From CAZXFA01 sp964640085 (GTDB taxonomy: Bacteria > Actinomycetota > UBA4738 > HRBIN12): 55,573 bases of DNA. Under the pieces are notes generated by a model. It did no database searches. It was not told where the DNA came from and saw only the letters and a list, made by a program, of their open reading frames with translations. Of this stretch, positions 7,664 to 15,122 are shown one piece after another. The stretch lies in NCBI GenBank assembly GCA_964640085.1, contig CAZXFA010000019.1, positions 1-55,573 of the forward strand, written 5' to 3'. The stretch's first letter is position 1, and every line of letters begins with the position of its first letter. The position numbers and the translations under genes are program-made.

Positions 7664-8215
7664 TCAGTCGGCCTTGATCCGGGTGCGGAGGTCGCTCAGA
7701 CCTCTCGAGAGCAGGGACCTGACGGTTCCGGGCCGACACCCGAGCACCTCGGCGGTCTCGCGGTCCGTCAGCCCCTCGTAGTAGCGGAGCACGATCGCCG
7801 CCCGCTGCCGATACGGCAGCCGCTGGAGCTCGCGCCACAGGTCGTCCCTGTCGTCGAACTCGTTGGTGGGATCGGTGGAGCGGATCATCGGGACCTCCCG
7901 ATGCAGGTGGGCCTGCTCCACGCGTCGCCGGCGGAAGTGCATCCGGCACAAATTCGACACCGTCCTGCGCAGGTAGGCGTGGAAGGCGTCCGGCCTCCGC
8001 AGGTGGCCGAGCCGACCGGCCACGTTGATGAACGCCTCGTGGACCAGGTCCTCGGCGAGCGGTCGGTCCCCGGTCAGCAGGTACGCGAGTCGATACGCGT
8101 CCGGCGCGTGCCGGGCGTAGAGGTCCTCCAGGCGGCCAGGGCGTCCGGGATCGGTCTCGACCACCTCCGGAGCGTGCGCGAACGTCATCCGGACCGTCAT
8201 CCGGACCGTAGTCAT
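7664..8215 (-). CDS. ECF RNA polymerase sigma factor (SigE-like group)
   Basis: A 183-residue sigma-70 family protein. Region 2 reads LYARHAPDAYRLAYLLTGD and AEDLVHEAFINVAGRL; region 4 reads RLPYRQRAAIVLRYYEGLTD with helix-turn-helix DRETAEVLGCRPGTVRSLL. The N-terminus MTTVRMTVRMTF comes from a 12-bp tandem repeat (8183-8206) and offers three ATGs (8215, 8200, 8188). The outermost is only ~12 bp from a candidate -10 element, so the leader is very short. It probably directs its own operon and the secreted-protein gene downstream. It is coupled to the anti-sigma-like gene. Confidence 0.93.
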   Translation of the reverse strand: MTTVRMTVRMTFAHAPEVVETDPGRPGRLEDLYARHAPDAYRLAYLLTGDRPLAEDLVHEAFINVAGRLGHLRRPDAFHAYLRRTVSNLCRMHFRRRRVEQAHLHREVPMIRSTDPTNEFDDRDDLWRELQRLPYRQRAAIVLRYYEGLTDRETAEVLGCRPGTVRSLLSRGLSDLRTRIKAD

Positions 8216-8420
8216 CCTGCACTATCGGATGCGGAGCCCGCCCGATGTGTTGCGAGGAGAGACCTNNNNNNNNNNNNNNNNNNNNNNNNNNNNNNNNNNN
8301 NNNNNNNNNNNNNNNNNNNNNNNNNNNNNNNNNNNNNNNNNNNNNNNNNNNNNNNNNNNNNNNNNGTCATCCTGCACTATCGGATGCGGAGCCCGCCCGA
8401 TGTGTTGCGAGGAGAGACCT
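8211..8420. repeat. 100-N scaffold gap between identical 55-bp contig ends
   Basis: Bases 8266-8365 are exactly 100 N. The 55 bp before it (8211-8265) and the 55 bp after it (8366-8420) are identical. This is the mark of two contigs that share a 55-base end overlap and were joined with a fixed-size gap instead of being merged. The most likely true sequence has one copy and no gap, leaving ~53 bp between the permease stop and the sigma-factor start. Translations crossing the N run are artefacts. Confidence 0.9.
8228..8254 (-). promoter_or_regulatory. Candidate autoregulatory promoter of the ECF sigma gene
   Basis: On the minus strand CGCAACA (8254-8248), 14 bases, CGCATC (8233-8228), 12 bp before the sigma ATG at 8215. 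It is the same motif and spacing as the site at 7006-7032. It lies inside the 55-bp segment that is duplicated around the N gap, so a second copy appears at 8383-8409; only one copy is likely to be real. Confidence 0.5.
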
Positions 8421-8423
8421 CGA

Positions 8424-10865
8424 TCACTCCATCACCCGGAGGGTTGACGGCACGTCCATCCTCCGGAGCTTGCGCGCGGTGAACAGCGGCGCCAGGCCCA
8501 CGACCACGACCCCGAAGAAGAGGGTCGCGGCGATCGAGGCCGGCGTGAGCGATACGAGGAGCTCGATCTCCGGGATCTCCGACGCCGCCCTGGCCATCAG
8601 CCAGCCGAGCGCCAGGAAACCGAGGCCGATGCCGATCAGCGTGCCGAGCACGCCCACGATGCTCCCCTCCACCACCGCCATCCGCAGGAGGGTCCTGATC
8701 CGGACGCCGTAGGCGACCATCGTCGCGTGCTCCCGCGCCCGCTCGTCCGCGTTGATGCTCGCCGCGTTGAGCGCGATCAGTAACGCGAGGAGCAGCGCGA
8801 AGACCTCCACCACCCGGAAGACCCCCGTGAACCGATCCAACAGGTCTCCCGTCACCTCGAGCGTGGCGTCCGGCTCCTGGACGACCGCCACCCCCGGGAT
8901 GGTGAACAGCGCCCGCTTCACGTCCCCAACCGACGAGCCACCCGCCGGCACGACCTGGAGCTCGTTCGTCCAACCGGCGAGCCCGAGCAGGTCCTCGTCC
9001 GACAGATCCGCGTAGGCGAGGAACCGCATCGGGTTCGGATGCACGCCGAGGAGCCGCATCTCGGTCTCCACGACCGCGAACGTCGACCCCCCGCTCCGGT
9101 AGGGATGCTGCACCGAGACCGGGTCGCCGGGCTCGACCCCGAGGTCGTCCGCTGCCTTGCTCGCCAGCACGATCCCGGGCAACCCTCCGGCGTCCACCCT
9201 CGACGCCACGGTCGGGTGCCACACGTCGCTCGCCAGGTCCAACGACTGGAGCCGGACCTCGACGTCGTCACCGCCGCCGGAGACCCGTGCGCCAACGACC
9301 ACCGTCGGCTCGACCTCCCCGACCGCGGCCGAGGCCCCGATCGCCCGCACGACGTCACCGTCCACGGGCTGGAAGCCCGCGAGCGTCACGGCCACACGGT
9401 TCGGGACGCCGCGGTTCAGCTCGCGCGATCCCCGGTCGAGGATCTCTCCGAACGAATCCAGGGCGCCCAGGATCGCCACCATGCTGACGATCGCGGCGCC
9501 GATCCCGAGCGCGGTGAGCGCCGCGCGACGCGGGGCGCGGACCACGTTCCGCAGCGGGATCTGCCCCAGGCTCCGACCCGGGAGCCTCAGGCGCTTCAGG
9601 ACCGGCGCGAGCCCGCCGCCCTTGGCCGCCAGATGCCCGGTCCGGATCGCGTCGACCGGGTCCACGCGAACGGCGCGCCAGACCGGCCAGGCCGTCGCCG
9701 CGAACGGAAGCAGGAACCCGATCGCGGCCGCGCCCACGAACGGGCCCACCTGGAACGGTGTTTGCCACACCGGTAGGGGCTGGATGCTCTCGAGCACGTC
9801 CCGCATCGACGCGCCGACCAGGAGGCCCATCCCGATCCCGAAGGCGACGCCCAGGGCGGCGATCTCCGCACCCACCAGCAGGGGCCGGAGCGCGATCGCG
9901 CGGCGCCGGGCGCCGAGCGCCATCCCGATGCCGATCTCGCGGCGCTGCGCCTCCACGATCCGGCTGGTGAGGTTGAACGCCGCGAAGGCCGCTGCGATCA
10001 GGACCAGGAACGCGACCGCGTCCATCGTGCCCTCGTCGTTCTCCAGATCCCCGTAGAGCAGCCGGTAGGCCGGATCGTCTTCGATCGTCGTGACCTCGGT
10101 GCCGACATCGGGCAGCCGCTCCTCCAACGCGGCCTCAACCTCGGCCGCTGCCGAGGCGCGGTCGGCGCCGGGCGCGAGGGCGATGACGAGGTCGTTCACC
10201 GCAGCGGTCCGCCCGGTGATGTCCTGCGCTGCCGCCAGCGGCAAGAACACGACCGCGAAGTTCGCCTGTGCGAGGAAGTCCCCCTGACCCGAGGTGACCA
10301 TGAAGTACTCGGGCGAGAGACCGGTCCCCACGTAGTCGACCGGGATCCCCCCCGCGAGCTCGACCGACCCCCGCGGCCGGAGGCCGTAGTGATCGGCGAA
10401 GTGGGCCTCGAGCACGGCACCCGATCCACGCGTGAGGCCCCGGCCCCTGGTGACGTGGATCGCGTCGACCGTCGGACCGTCGCCCGATACGGGAACACCG
10501 ACGATGCGCCCGGGCACCAGGATCGTCTCGTCGGCCGTGGAGGCATCGACCTGGGTCGGTGCGACCAGGCGCTCGTCCGCGGCCACGACCAGGTCGGCGT
10601 GCTCCATCGCCGAGAGGGCACCGATCAGGGTCCCCTCCGAGACGAAGCTGTCCTCCGAGAGCGCGACGTGGAGGTCGTGGGCATCCAGCGAGGAGTAGCT
10701 CGCGTCGTAGGAGACGCGTCGCCATGTCATCACGCTGGACATCCCCGCGTAGACGCCGGTGCCGATCGCGATGACCAGGGCGATGACGGCGACCTGCACC
10801 CAGCGGCGCCGGAGCTCGCGGGCCGACCACCGCACCCAGAACCACGCGCGGCGCATCGCCATCAC
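8424..10865 (-). CDS. FtsX/MacB-type ABC transporter permease
   Basis: An 813-residue permease. It has an N-terminal helix, a large extracytoplasmic domain, a three-helix FtsX core (AVAFLVLIAAAFAAFNLTSR, ...IGIGMALGARRRAI...), a second outer domain and a second FtsX core at the C-terminus (VEVFALLLALLIALNAASI, YGVRIRTLLRMAVVEGS). Such proteins form homodimeric or heterodimeric mechanotransmission exporters rather than channels. It follows the ATPase gene with no gap (TAG then GTG/ATG); start codons at 10865 (GTG), 10862 and 10856 (ATG) are all possible. Substrate is unknown; antimicrobial peptides, lipoproteins or siderophores are typical of the family. Confidence 0.9.
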   Translation of the reverse strand: MMAMRRAWFWVRWSARELRRRWVQVAVIALVIAIGTGVYAGMSSVMTWRRVSYDASYSSLDAHDLHVALSEDSFVSEGTLIGALSAMEHADLVVAADERLVAPTQVDASTADETILVPGRIVGVPVSGDGPTVDAIHVTRGRGLTRGSGAVLEAHFADHYGLRPRGSVELAGGIPVDYVGTGLSPEYFMVTSGQGDFLAQANFAVVFLPLAAAQDITGRTAAVNDLVIALAPGADRASAAAEVEAALEERLPDVGTEVTTIEDDPAYRLLYGDLENDEGTMDAVAFLVLIAAAFAAFNLTSRIVEAQRREIGIGMALGARRRAIALRPLLVGAEIAALGVAFGIGMGLLVGASMRDVLESIQPLPVWQTPFQVGPFVGAAAIGFLLPFAATAWPVWRAVRVDPVDAIRTGHLAAKGGGLAPVLKRLRLPGRSLGQIPLRNVVRAPRRAALTALGIGAAIVSMVAILGALDSFGEILDRGSRELNRGVPNRVAVTLAGFQPVDGDVVRAIGASAAVGEVEPTVVVGARVSGGGDDVEVRLQSLDLASDVWHPTVASRVDAGGLPGIVLASKAADDLGVEPGDPVSVQHPYRSGGSTFAVVETEMRLLGVHPNPMRFLAYADLSDEDLLGLAGWTNELQVVPAGGSSVGDVKRALFTIPGVAVVQEPDATLEVTGDLLDRFTGVFRVVEVFALLLALLIALNAASINADERAREHATMVAYGVRIRTLLRMAVVEGSIVGVLGTLIGIGLGFLALGWLMARAASEIPEIELLVSLTPASIAATLFFGVVVVGLAPLFTARKLRRMDVPSTLRVME

Positions 10866-11567
10866 CTACCAGTGCAGCTCGGAGATGGACGCTCGGCCCC
10901 CCGCCGGCGGACCGTCGGAGACGATCCGTCCGCTGGAGAGCTCCACGACCCGGTCCGCGATCCGGGAGATCTCACGGTTGTGCGTCACGACCAGCACGGT
11001 CTTGCCGGCCTCGGCCTGCTTCTGGAGCAGCCCCAGGATCGCCACGCCGGTTCGGAAATCGAGCTCGCCCGTCGGCTCGTCGGCGAGCAGGACCGGGTTG
11101 CCGGTGGCCAGCGCCCGCGCGATGGCCACCCGCTGCTGCTCCCCCCCCGAGAGCTCGTGCGGGAAGTGCTCGACCCGCTCGCCCAGCCCAACCTCGGCGA
11201 GCACGCTGCGAGCGACGCCATCGTCGGGCCCGCCCGCCACGTCCACAGCGAACTGGACGTTCTCCAGCGCGGTCAGCCCCGGGAACAGGTTGAACGACTG
11301 GAAAACGAACGAGACCGAACGCCGGCGGAACCCGAACAGATCCTTGCGGCGGACCTCCGTCACGCGGGTCCCGGCGACCGTCACCCCCCCCTCCGTCGGC
11401 GCGTCGAGGGCACCGACCATGTTCAGCAGGGTCGTCTTGCCGCTCCCGGAGGGACCGAGGACGACGACGAACTCGCCCTCATCCACCTCGAGCTCGACGT
11501 CCTCGAGCGCGGTCACGCCGACGCCGTCCATCTCGTAGCGCTTGGAGACGTGCTCCAGCAGGACCAT
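10866..11567 (-). CDS. MacB/LolD-type ABC transporter ATPase
   Basis: A 233-residue ATPase with Walker A GPSGSGKTT, Q-loop VFQSFNLFPGLT, signature LSGGEQQRVAIARAL and Walker B VLLADEPTGELD, then the H-loop VVTHNREI. The sequence matches the MacB/LolD group that pairs with FtsX-type permeases. ATG 11567 is chosen because the protein then begins MVLLEHVSKRYE, the usual start; an upstream in-frame extension to 11642 is low-complexity. It is transcribed from a promoter at 11672-11700, divergent from the GbsR/MarR-like regulator, and is coupled to the permease gene. Confidence 0.93.
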   Translation of the reverse strand: MVLLEHVSKRYEMDGVGVTALEDVELEVDEGEFVVVLGPSGSGKTTLLNMVGALDAPTEGGVTVAGTRVTEVRRKDLFGFRRRSVSFVFQSFNLFPGLTALENVQFAVDVAGGPDDGVARSVLAEVGLGERVEHFPHELSGGEQQRVAIARALATGNPVLLADEPTGELDFRTGVAILGLLQKQAEAGKTVLVVTHNREISRIADRVVELSSGRIVSDGPPAGGRASISELHW

Positions 11568-11668
11568 GGTGGCCGCCCCATCGCGGTGCCCTGCATGGCG
11601 AGGCGTCCGGGGGAGGGGGATCGTCGCGGGCATCGTCCTCACGCTCCTGGCAGGGATCTCTTACTTGG

Positions 11669-11700
11669 TTCAAGATACTCTGAAACTCTTGAAGTGTCAA
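11669..11700 (-). promoter_or_regulatory. Promoter of the ABC exporter overlapped by an operator
   Basis: On the minus strand TTGACA (11700-11695), a 17-bp spacer and TATCTT (11677-11672) form a near-consensus housekeeping promoter firing toward the exporter genes. A perfect 7-bp inverted repeat, TTCAAGA at 11669-11675 and TCTTGAA at 11687-11693 with 11 bp between, overlaps the -10 box and fills the spacer. It is 23 bp upstream of the divergent regulator start, so the regulator very probably binds here and blocks RNA polymerase. Confidence 0.75.
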
Positions 11701-11715
11701 TGGATCGCGCATATC

Positions 11716-12222
11716 ATGGAGACCGTGGGTGGAACCGCCGCAGGAACCGGTACTGGTGGAGACGAGCGCCGGTTCGTCGAGGATCTCGGGCTGTTCTTCG
11801 AGGCCCTCGGCCAGACGCGGATGGCGGGGCGGGTCCTCGCCGCCCTCCTCCTCGCCGATCCGCCGGATATGTCCTCACAGGACCTCGCCACGTACCTCTC
11901 GGTCAGCAGCGGCGCGATCAGCACGTCGACCCGCGAGCTCATCCGCCTGGGGCTGATCCACCGGGTGAGCATCCCCGGCGAGCGTCGCGACTACTTCCGA
12001 GCCGACGTGGGGACCCTCCCACGCCTCCTGCGCGAGCGGCTCGGCGTGGTGCGAAGGATGCACGAGCTCATGGAGCGGGGCGAGGACCTGGTCCGCGACA
12101 AGGACCCGGACGTCCGTCGCCGGCTCCAGGAGATCCACGCCTTCTCCGAGTTCTTCGAGGAGGAGATCGAGGCCGTCCTCGCCCGGTGGGACGAGCGGCG
12201 GGTCAGGTTCCAGCGTCGCTGA
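11716..12222 (+). CDS. GbsR/MarR-type winged-helix transcriptional regulator
   Basis: A 168-residue regulator. Residues ~20-110 form a winged helix (FVEDLGLFFEALGQTRMAGR, LLADPPDMSSQDLATYLSVS, SGAISTSTRELIRLGLIHRV) of the GbsR/MarR kind, followed by a helical C-terminus (LRERLGVVRRMHELMERGED) likely for dimerisation. The ATG at 11716 gives a protein starting just before the conserved domain; an open frame extending back to 11542 runs through the divergent promoter and is rejected. It most likely represses the neighbouring ABC exporter, and perhaps itself, through the inverted repeat at 11669-11693. It is convergent with the ABC-2 permease (6 bp apart). Confidence 0.87.
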   Translation: METVGGTAAGTGTGGDERRFVEDLGLFFEALGQTRMAGRVLAALLLADPPDMSSQDLATYLSVSSGAISTSTRELIRLGLIHRVSIPGERRDYFRADVGTLPRLLRERLGVVRRMHELMERGEDLVRDKDPDVRRRLQEIHAFSEFFEEEIEAVLARWDERRVRFQRR

Positions 12223-12228
12223 GACGCC

Positions 12229-13890
12229 TCAACCCGTCGTGGCGAGGTCGCGGCGCCGGAAGCCGGAGAGCCCCACCACGGTCAGGCCGGCCGCGATCGC
12301 CGTGAGCACCAGGACCGGCGTCCACCGCATGCCCACGGCCGGCAGCAGCGGGATGTGACCGAACGGTGAGAGATCCACGGTCCAGCCCGGCAGCCCGAAC
12401 AGGTCCGCGAACATCCCGATCAGCCCCGCGTAGGCGATCACGATCCACACCATTAGGGCCGCCCGCGGGAGGAGCCCATAGAGGGCGACACCCAGTCCGA
12501 CGGTGACCCACACCGCGGGCGCGTACGCGAGCGTGGCGCCCACCATCCGGGGCAGCACGCTCGCATCGCTCAACGCGACCGCGGCCGTGGCTCCGAGACC
12601 CAGGCCGGCCAGCAGCAGGAGGAGGGCACTTCCCCCGAACGCGATGGTCAGGTGGCTCCCGACCCATCCGAACCGCGACACGGAAGTCGCGAGGACGGGC
12701 TCCGCTCGGCCTGCCCCCTCCTCACTCTTCGAGCGCAGCATGGCGAGGACCGCGAAGACCGAGACCGTGACCGCGACCATCAGCGCGAGAACGGCCAGCC
12801 ACGAGTCGAGGATCGTCTCACCACCGATCCCCTCCAGCCAGTCCTGGATCGTCTCGGAGAGATCCGCCACGTACCGATCCACCTCACCGGCGAGCGCGCC
12901 GTATCCCAGCCCGAAGAGGAAGATCGCGGCGCTCCACCACAGCACGCTCGCTCGGTGGAGCCGCCAGGCGAGGCCGAGGGAGGTGGACAGCAGGCTCGAC
13001 CCATCGGCGGCGCCGGTGCGGGGCTGCACGAGGCCCGCCCCGAAGTCCCGGCGGGTCGACAGGCGGAGCGCCACCCAGACGAGGACCGCCGCGAGCGCCA
13101 CCGACGGCAGCAGCGGCCACCACCGGTCGTCGACGTACACGCGGGTCTGGTGTGCCCACCCGATCGGCGACAGCCACGATAGGGCGCCGCCGCCGATCTC
13201 GCGCATGTCCCCGGCGGCGCGCACGAGGTACGCGGCCGCGAAGACCGCCCCGGCCAGGCCGCCCGCGCCCCGCGCATGCTCGTTGACCTGCGCCGTGACA
13301 CTCGCGACGGCGGCGAACACGATACCGATAGAGGCGAGCGCGGCGCCGAACAGCCAGGAGCCGTTCCAGGTGACGCCCTCCATCTCGAGTGATCCCAGGC
13401 CGATCGCGATCAGCGCCCCGAGCGCCAGGTTGGCCCCCGCGACGACGATCAGCGGCGCGACGCTATGCGCGTGACGCCCAACGACGGCGGAGCGGACCAG
13501 CTCGGCCCGCCCCGTCTCCTCCTCGGCCCGCGTGTAGCGGACGATCAGCAGGAAGCTCATGAGCGCCACGAAGATCGCGGTCCAGGTGAGGAACTCCTGC
13601 GCGATCATCGCTCCGAACGTGTAGTCGTCCAGACCGAACCCGGGGCCCGCGATCGCCCGGAGCCCGGGGTTCTCCATCAGCTGGGCCCTGGCCTGGCGCT
13701 GCGCCGCGGTCTGGTAGTACTGCGGCAGGCTCGCCGCGAAGGTCACCACGGACACGCCGATCCCGCCGATCCACACCGCGAGCCGGATCCGGTCCCGACG
13801 GAGGATGAATCGAACCAGGGACCGGGTTCCCGCCAGCGCCTCCCCCCGGGTGCGTCCGACGGCGGATGCCCGTGCGGTGACGGTGGTCAT
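12229..13890 (-). CDS. ABC-2 type exporter permease (polyketide-antibiotic exporter family)
   Basis: A 553-residue integral membrane protein with about twelve hydrophobic helices arranged as two similar halves, each starting with an RDR/RAS-type amphipathic segment (LVRFILRRDRIRLAVWIGGI; LAWRLHRASVLWWSAAIFLF). Conserved ARAEEETGRAELVRSAVVGR and SEEGAGRAEPVLATSVSR blocks mark the family annotated as exporters of polyketide antibiotics. The ATG at 13890 overlaps the TGA of the ATPase gene (ATGA). A longer frame upstream is low-complexity antisense of the ATPase gene. With the ATPase it forms a drug or lipid efflux pump; the substrate cannot be told. Confidence 0.9.
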   Translation of the reverse strand: MTTVTARASAVGRTRGEALAGTRSLVRFILRRDRIRLAVWIGGIGVSVVTFAASLPQYYQTAAQRQARAQLMENPGLRAIAGPGFGLDDYTFGAMIAQEFLTWTAIFVALMSFLLIVRYTRAEEETGRAELVRSAVVGRHAHSVAPLIVVAGANLALGALIAIGLGSLEMEGVTWNGSWLFGAALASIGIVFAAVASVTAQVNEHARGAGGLAGAVFAAAYLVRAAGDMREIGGGALSWLSPIGWAHQTRVYVDDRWWPLLPSVALAAVLVWVALRLSTRRDFGAGLVQPRTGAADGSSLLSTSLGLAWRLHRASVLWWSAAIFLFGLGYGALAGEVDRYVADLSETIQDWLEGIGGETILDSWLAVLALMVAVTVSVFAVLAMLRSKSEEGAGRAEPVLATSVSRFGWVGSHLTIAFGGSALLLLLAGLGLGATAAVALSDASVLPRMVGATLAYAPAVWVTVGLGVALYGLLPRAALMVWIVIAYAGLIGMFADLFGLPGWTVDLSPFGHIPLLPAVGMRWTPVLVLTAIAAGLTVVGLSGFRRRDLATTG

Positions 13891-14798
13891 CGCTCGTCGT
13901 GGGTTCGGGCGGGCGTCAGCTCGTCGCCGTAGTGGCGGAGCAGGAGCTGCTCCAGCGTCGGCGGGTGCGCCACCAGCGATCGCACCCCCAGCCGGGCCAG
14001 ATGGCGCATCGCCTCGTCGAGATGCTCCCCGTCCACCTCGAACCGGACCTGCCCGTCCACGACGTGCACGTCGTGGACGCCAGGGAGTGTCGAGAGGCCC
14101 TCCGCGGGCCATGCGGTCTCGACGGTGACGGTCGTGCGGGTGAGGTGCCGGAGCTGCGCGAGGGTCCCGGACTCGACGATCCTGCCCTGCCGGATGATCG
14201 AGACCCGGTCGGCCAGCACCTCCACCTGGGCGAGGATGTGGCTGGAGAGCAGCACCGTGCGTCCGGCCGCCCTCGTCTCGCGGATGAAGCCCTGGAACAC
14301 CGCCTCCATCAGCGGGTCCAGCCCCGCGGTGGGCTCGTCCAGGAGGAACAGCTCCACATCGCTCGCCAGGGCGGCGACGAGCGCCACCTTCTGGCGGTTC
14401 CCCTTGGAGTAGGTCCGGCCCTTCTTGGTCGGGTCGAGGTCGAAACGCTCGAGGAGTCGATCCTTCCTGACGCGGTCGAGCCCCCCACGTAGCCGCCCCA
14501 GCAGGTCGATCACCTCGCCGCCGGTGAGGTTAGGCCACAGCTCCACGTCCCCGGGCACGTGGGCGATCCGCCGGTGCAGCTCCACCGCGTCCCGCCACGG
14601 ATCGCCGCCGAGCATACGCACCGTGCCGCCGTCGGCCCGCAGGAGCCCGAGCAGGATCCGAATCGTGGTGGTCTTCCCCGCCCCGTTCGGACCGAGGAAC
14701 CCGTGGACCTCACCGGCCTCGACCTCCAGATCCAGGCCGTCGAGCGCGACCGTCGAACCGAAGGACTTCCTGAGCCCCGCGATGGAGATGGCGTCCAT
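13887..14798 (-). CDS. DrrA-like ABC exporter ATPase
   Basis: A 303-residue ATPase: Walker A GFLGPNGAGKTTTIR, a family-typical signature YSKGNRQKVALVAAL in place of LSGGQ, Walker B LFLLDEPTAGLDPLM and H-loop LLSSHILAQVE, then a C-terminal ~75-residue domain (VDGEHLDEAMRHLARLGVRS) seen in daunorubicin-resistance-type ATPases. It is coupled to the permease by ATGA. It starts 6 bp after divIC in the same direction, so it may be read through from eno-divIC as well as from its own promoter. Confidence 0.93.
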   Translation of the reverse strand: MDAISIAGLRKSFGSTVALDGLDLEVEAGEVHGFLGPNGAGKTTTIRILLGLLRADGGTVRMLGGDPWRDAVELHRRIAHVPGDVELWPNLTGGEVIDLLGRLRGGLDRVRKDRLLERFDLDPTKKGRTYSKGNRQKVALVAALASDVELFLLDEPTAGLDPLMEAVFQGFIRETRAAGRTVLLSSHILAQVEVLADRVSIIRQGRIVESGTLAQLRHLTRTTVTVETAWPAEGLSTLPGVHDVHVVDGQVRFEVDGEHLDEAMRHLARLGVRSLVAHPPTLEQLLLRHYGDELTPARTHDER

Positions 14799-14804
14799 CC
14801 GGAA

Positions 14805-15122
14805 CTAGCAGTCGGGTGGGTCGGCGTCCGGTACCACGAGGGCGGTCTCCCCCGGCATCACCATGCCCAGGCACTCACGGGCGAGGCGTTCGATCTCGGT
14901 CGGGTCGTTCAGCGTCGAGATCCGGACCCGAAGCCCCTCGTTCCGCTCCTCGAGCTCGGCGGCCCGCCGCTCGAGCCCGGCGATCTGCCCCCGCTGCTGG
15001 AGCACCTGGCGCGCCGGCACCAGCGCGAGCAGCGCGAGCAGCGTCACGATCACCAGCAGGACCGCCGCCCGCCCCGTCAGCCGGGGCCCCGGACGCGAGA
15101 GCGCCCTGGTGGCCTGGCTCAT
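14805..15122 (-). CDS. divIC: DivIC/FtsB-type septum formation initiator
   Basis: A 105-residue bitopic cell-division protein: short cytoplasmic start, one transmembrane helix (RAAVLLVIVTLLALLALVPA), a coiled coil (LQQRGQIAGLERRAAELEER) and the family motif TEIERLARECLGMVMPGE. It bridges FtsL/FtsQ partners in the divisome. Its ATG overlaps the enolase TGA (ATGA), the usual actinobacterial eno-divIC coupling. In relatives DUF501 and ppx follow directly; here an ~9-kb accessory block intervenes. Confidence 0.92.
   Translation of the reverse strand: MSQATRALSRPGPRLTGRAAVLLVIVTLLALLALVPARQVLQQRGQIAGLERRAAELEERNEGLRVRISTLNDPTEIERLARECLGMVMPGETALVVPDADPPDC

Noticed and set aside
8211..8420. Genuine 55-bp direct repeat such as an attachment site or insertion-element flank
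   Set aside because: The exact 100-N spacer and k-mer-like length point to an assembly join; no integrase or transposase is nearby.
7136..8482. Plus-strand frame crossing the N gap
   Set aside because: It is antisense to the sigma and anti-sigma genes and depends on translating N bases.
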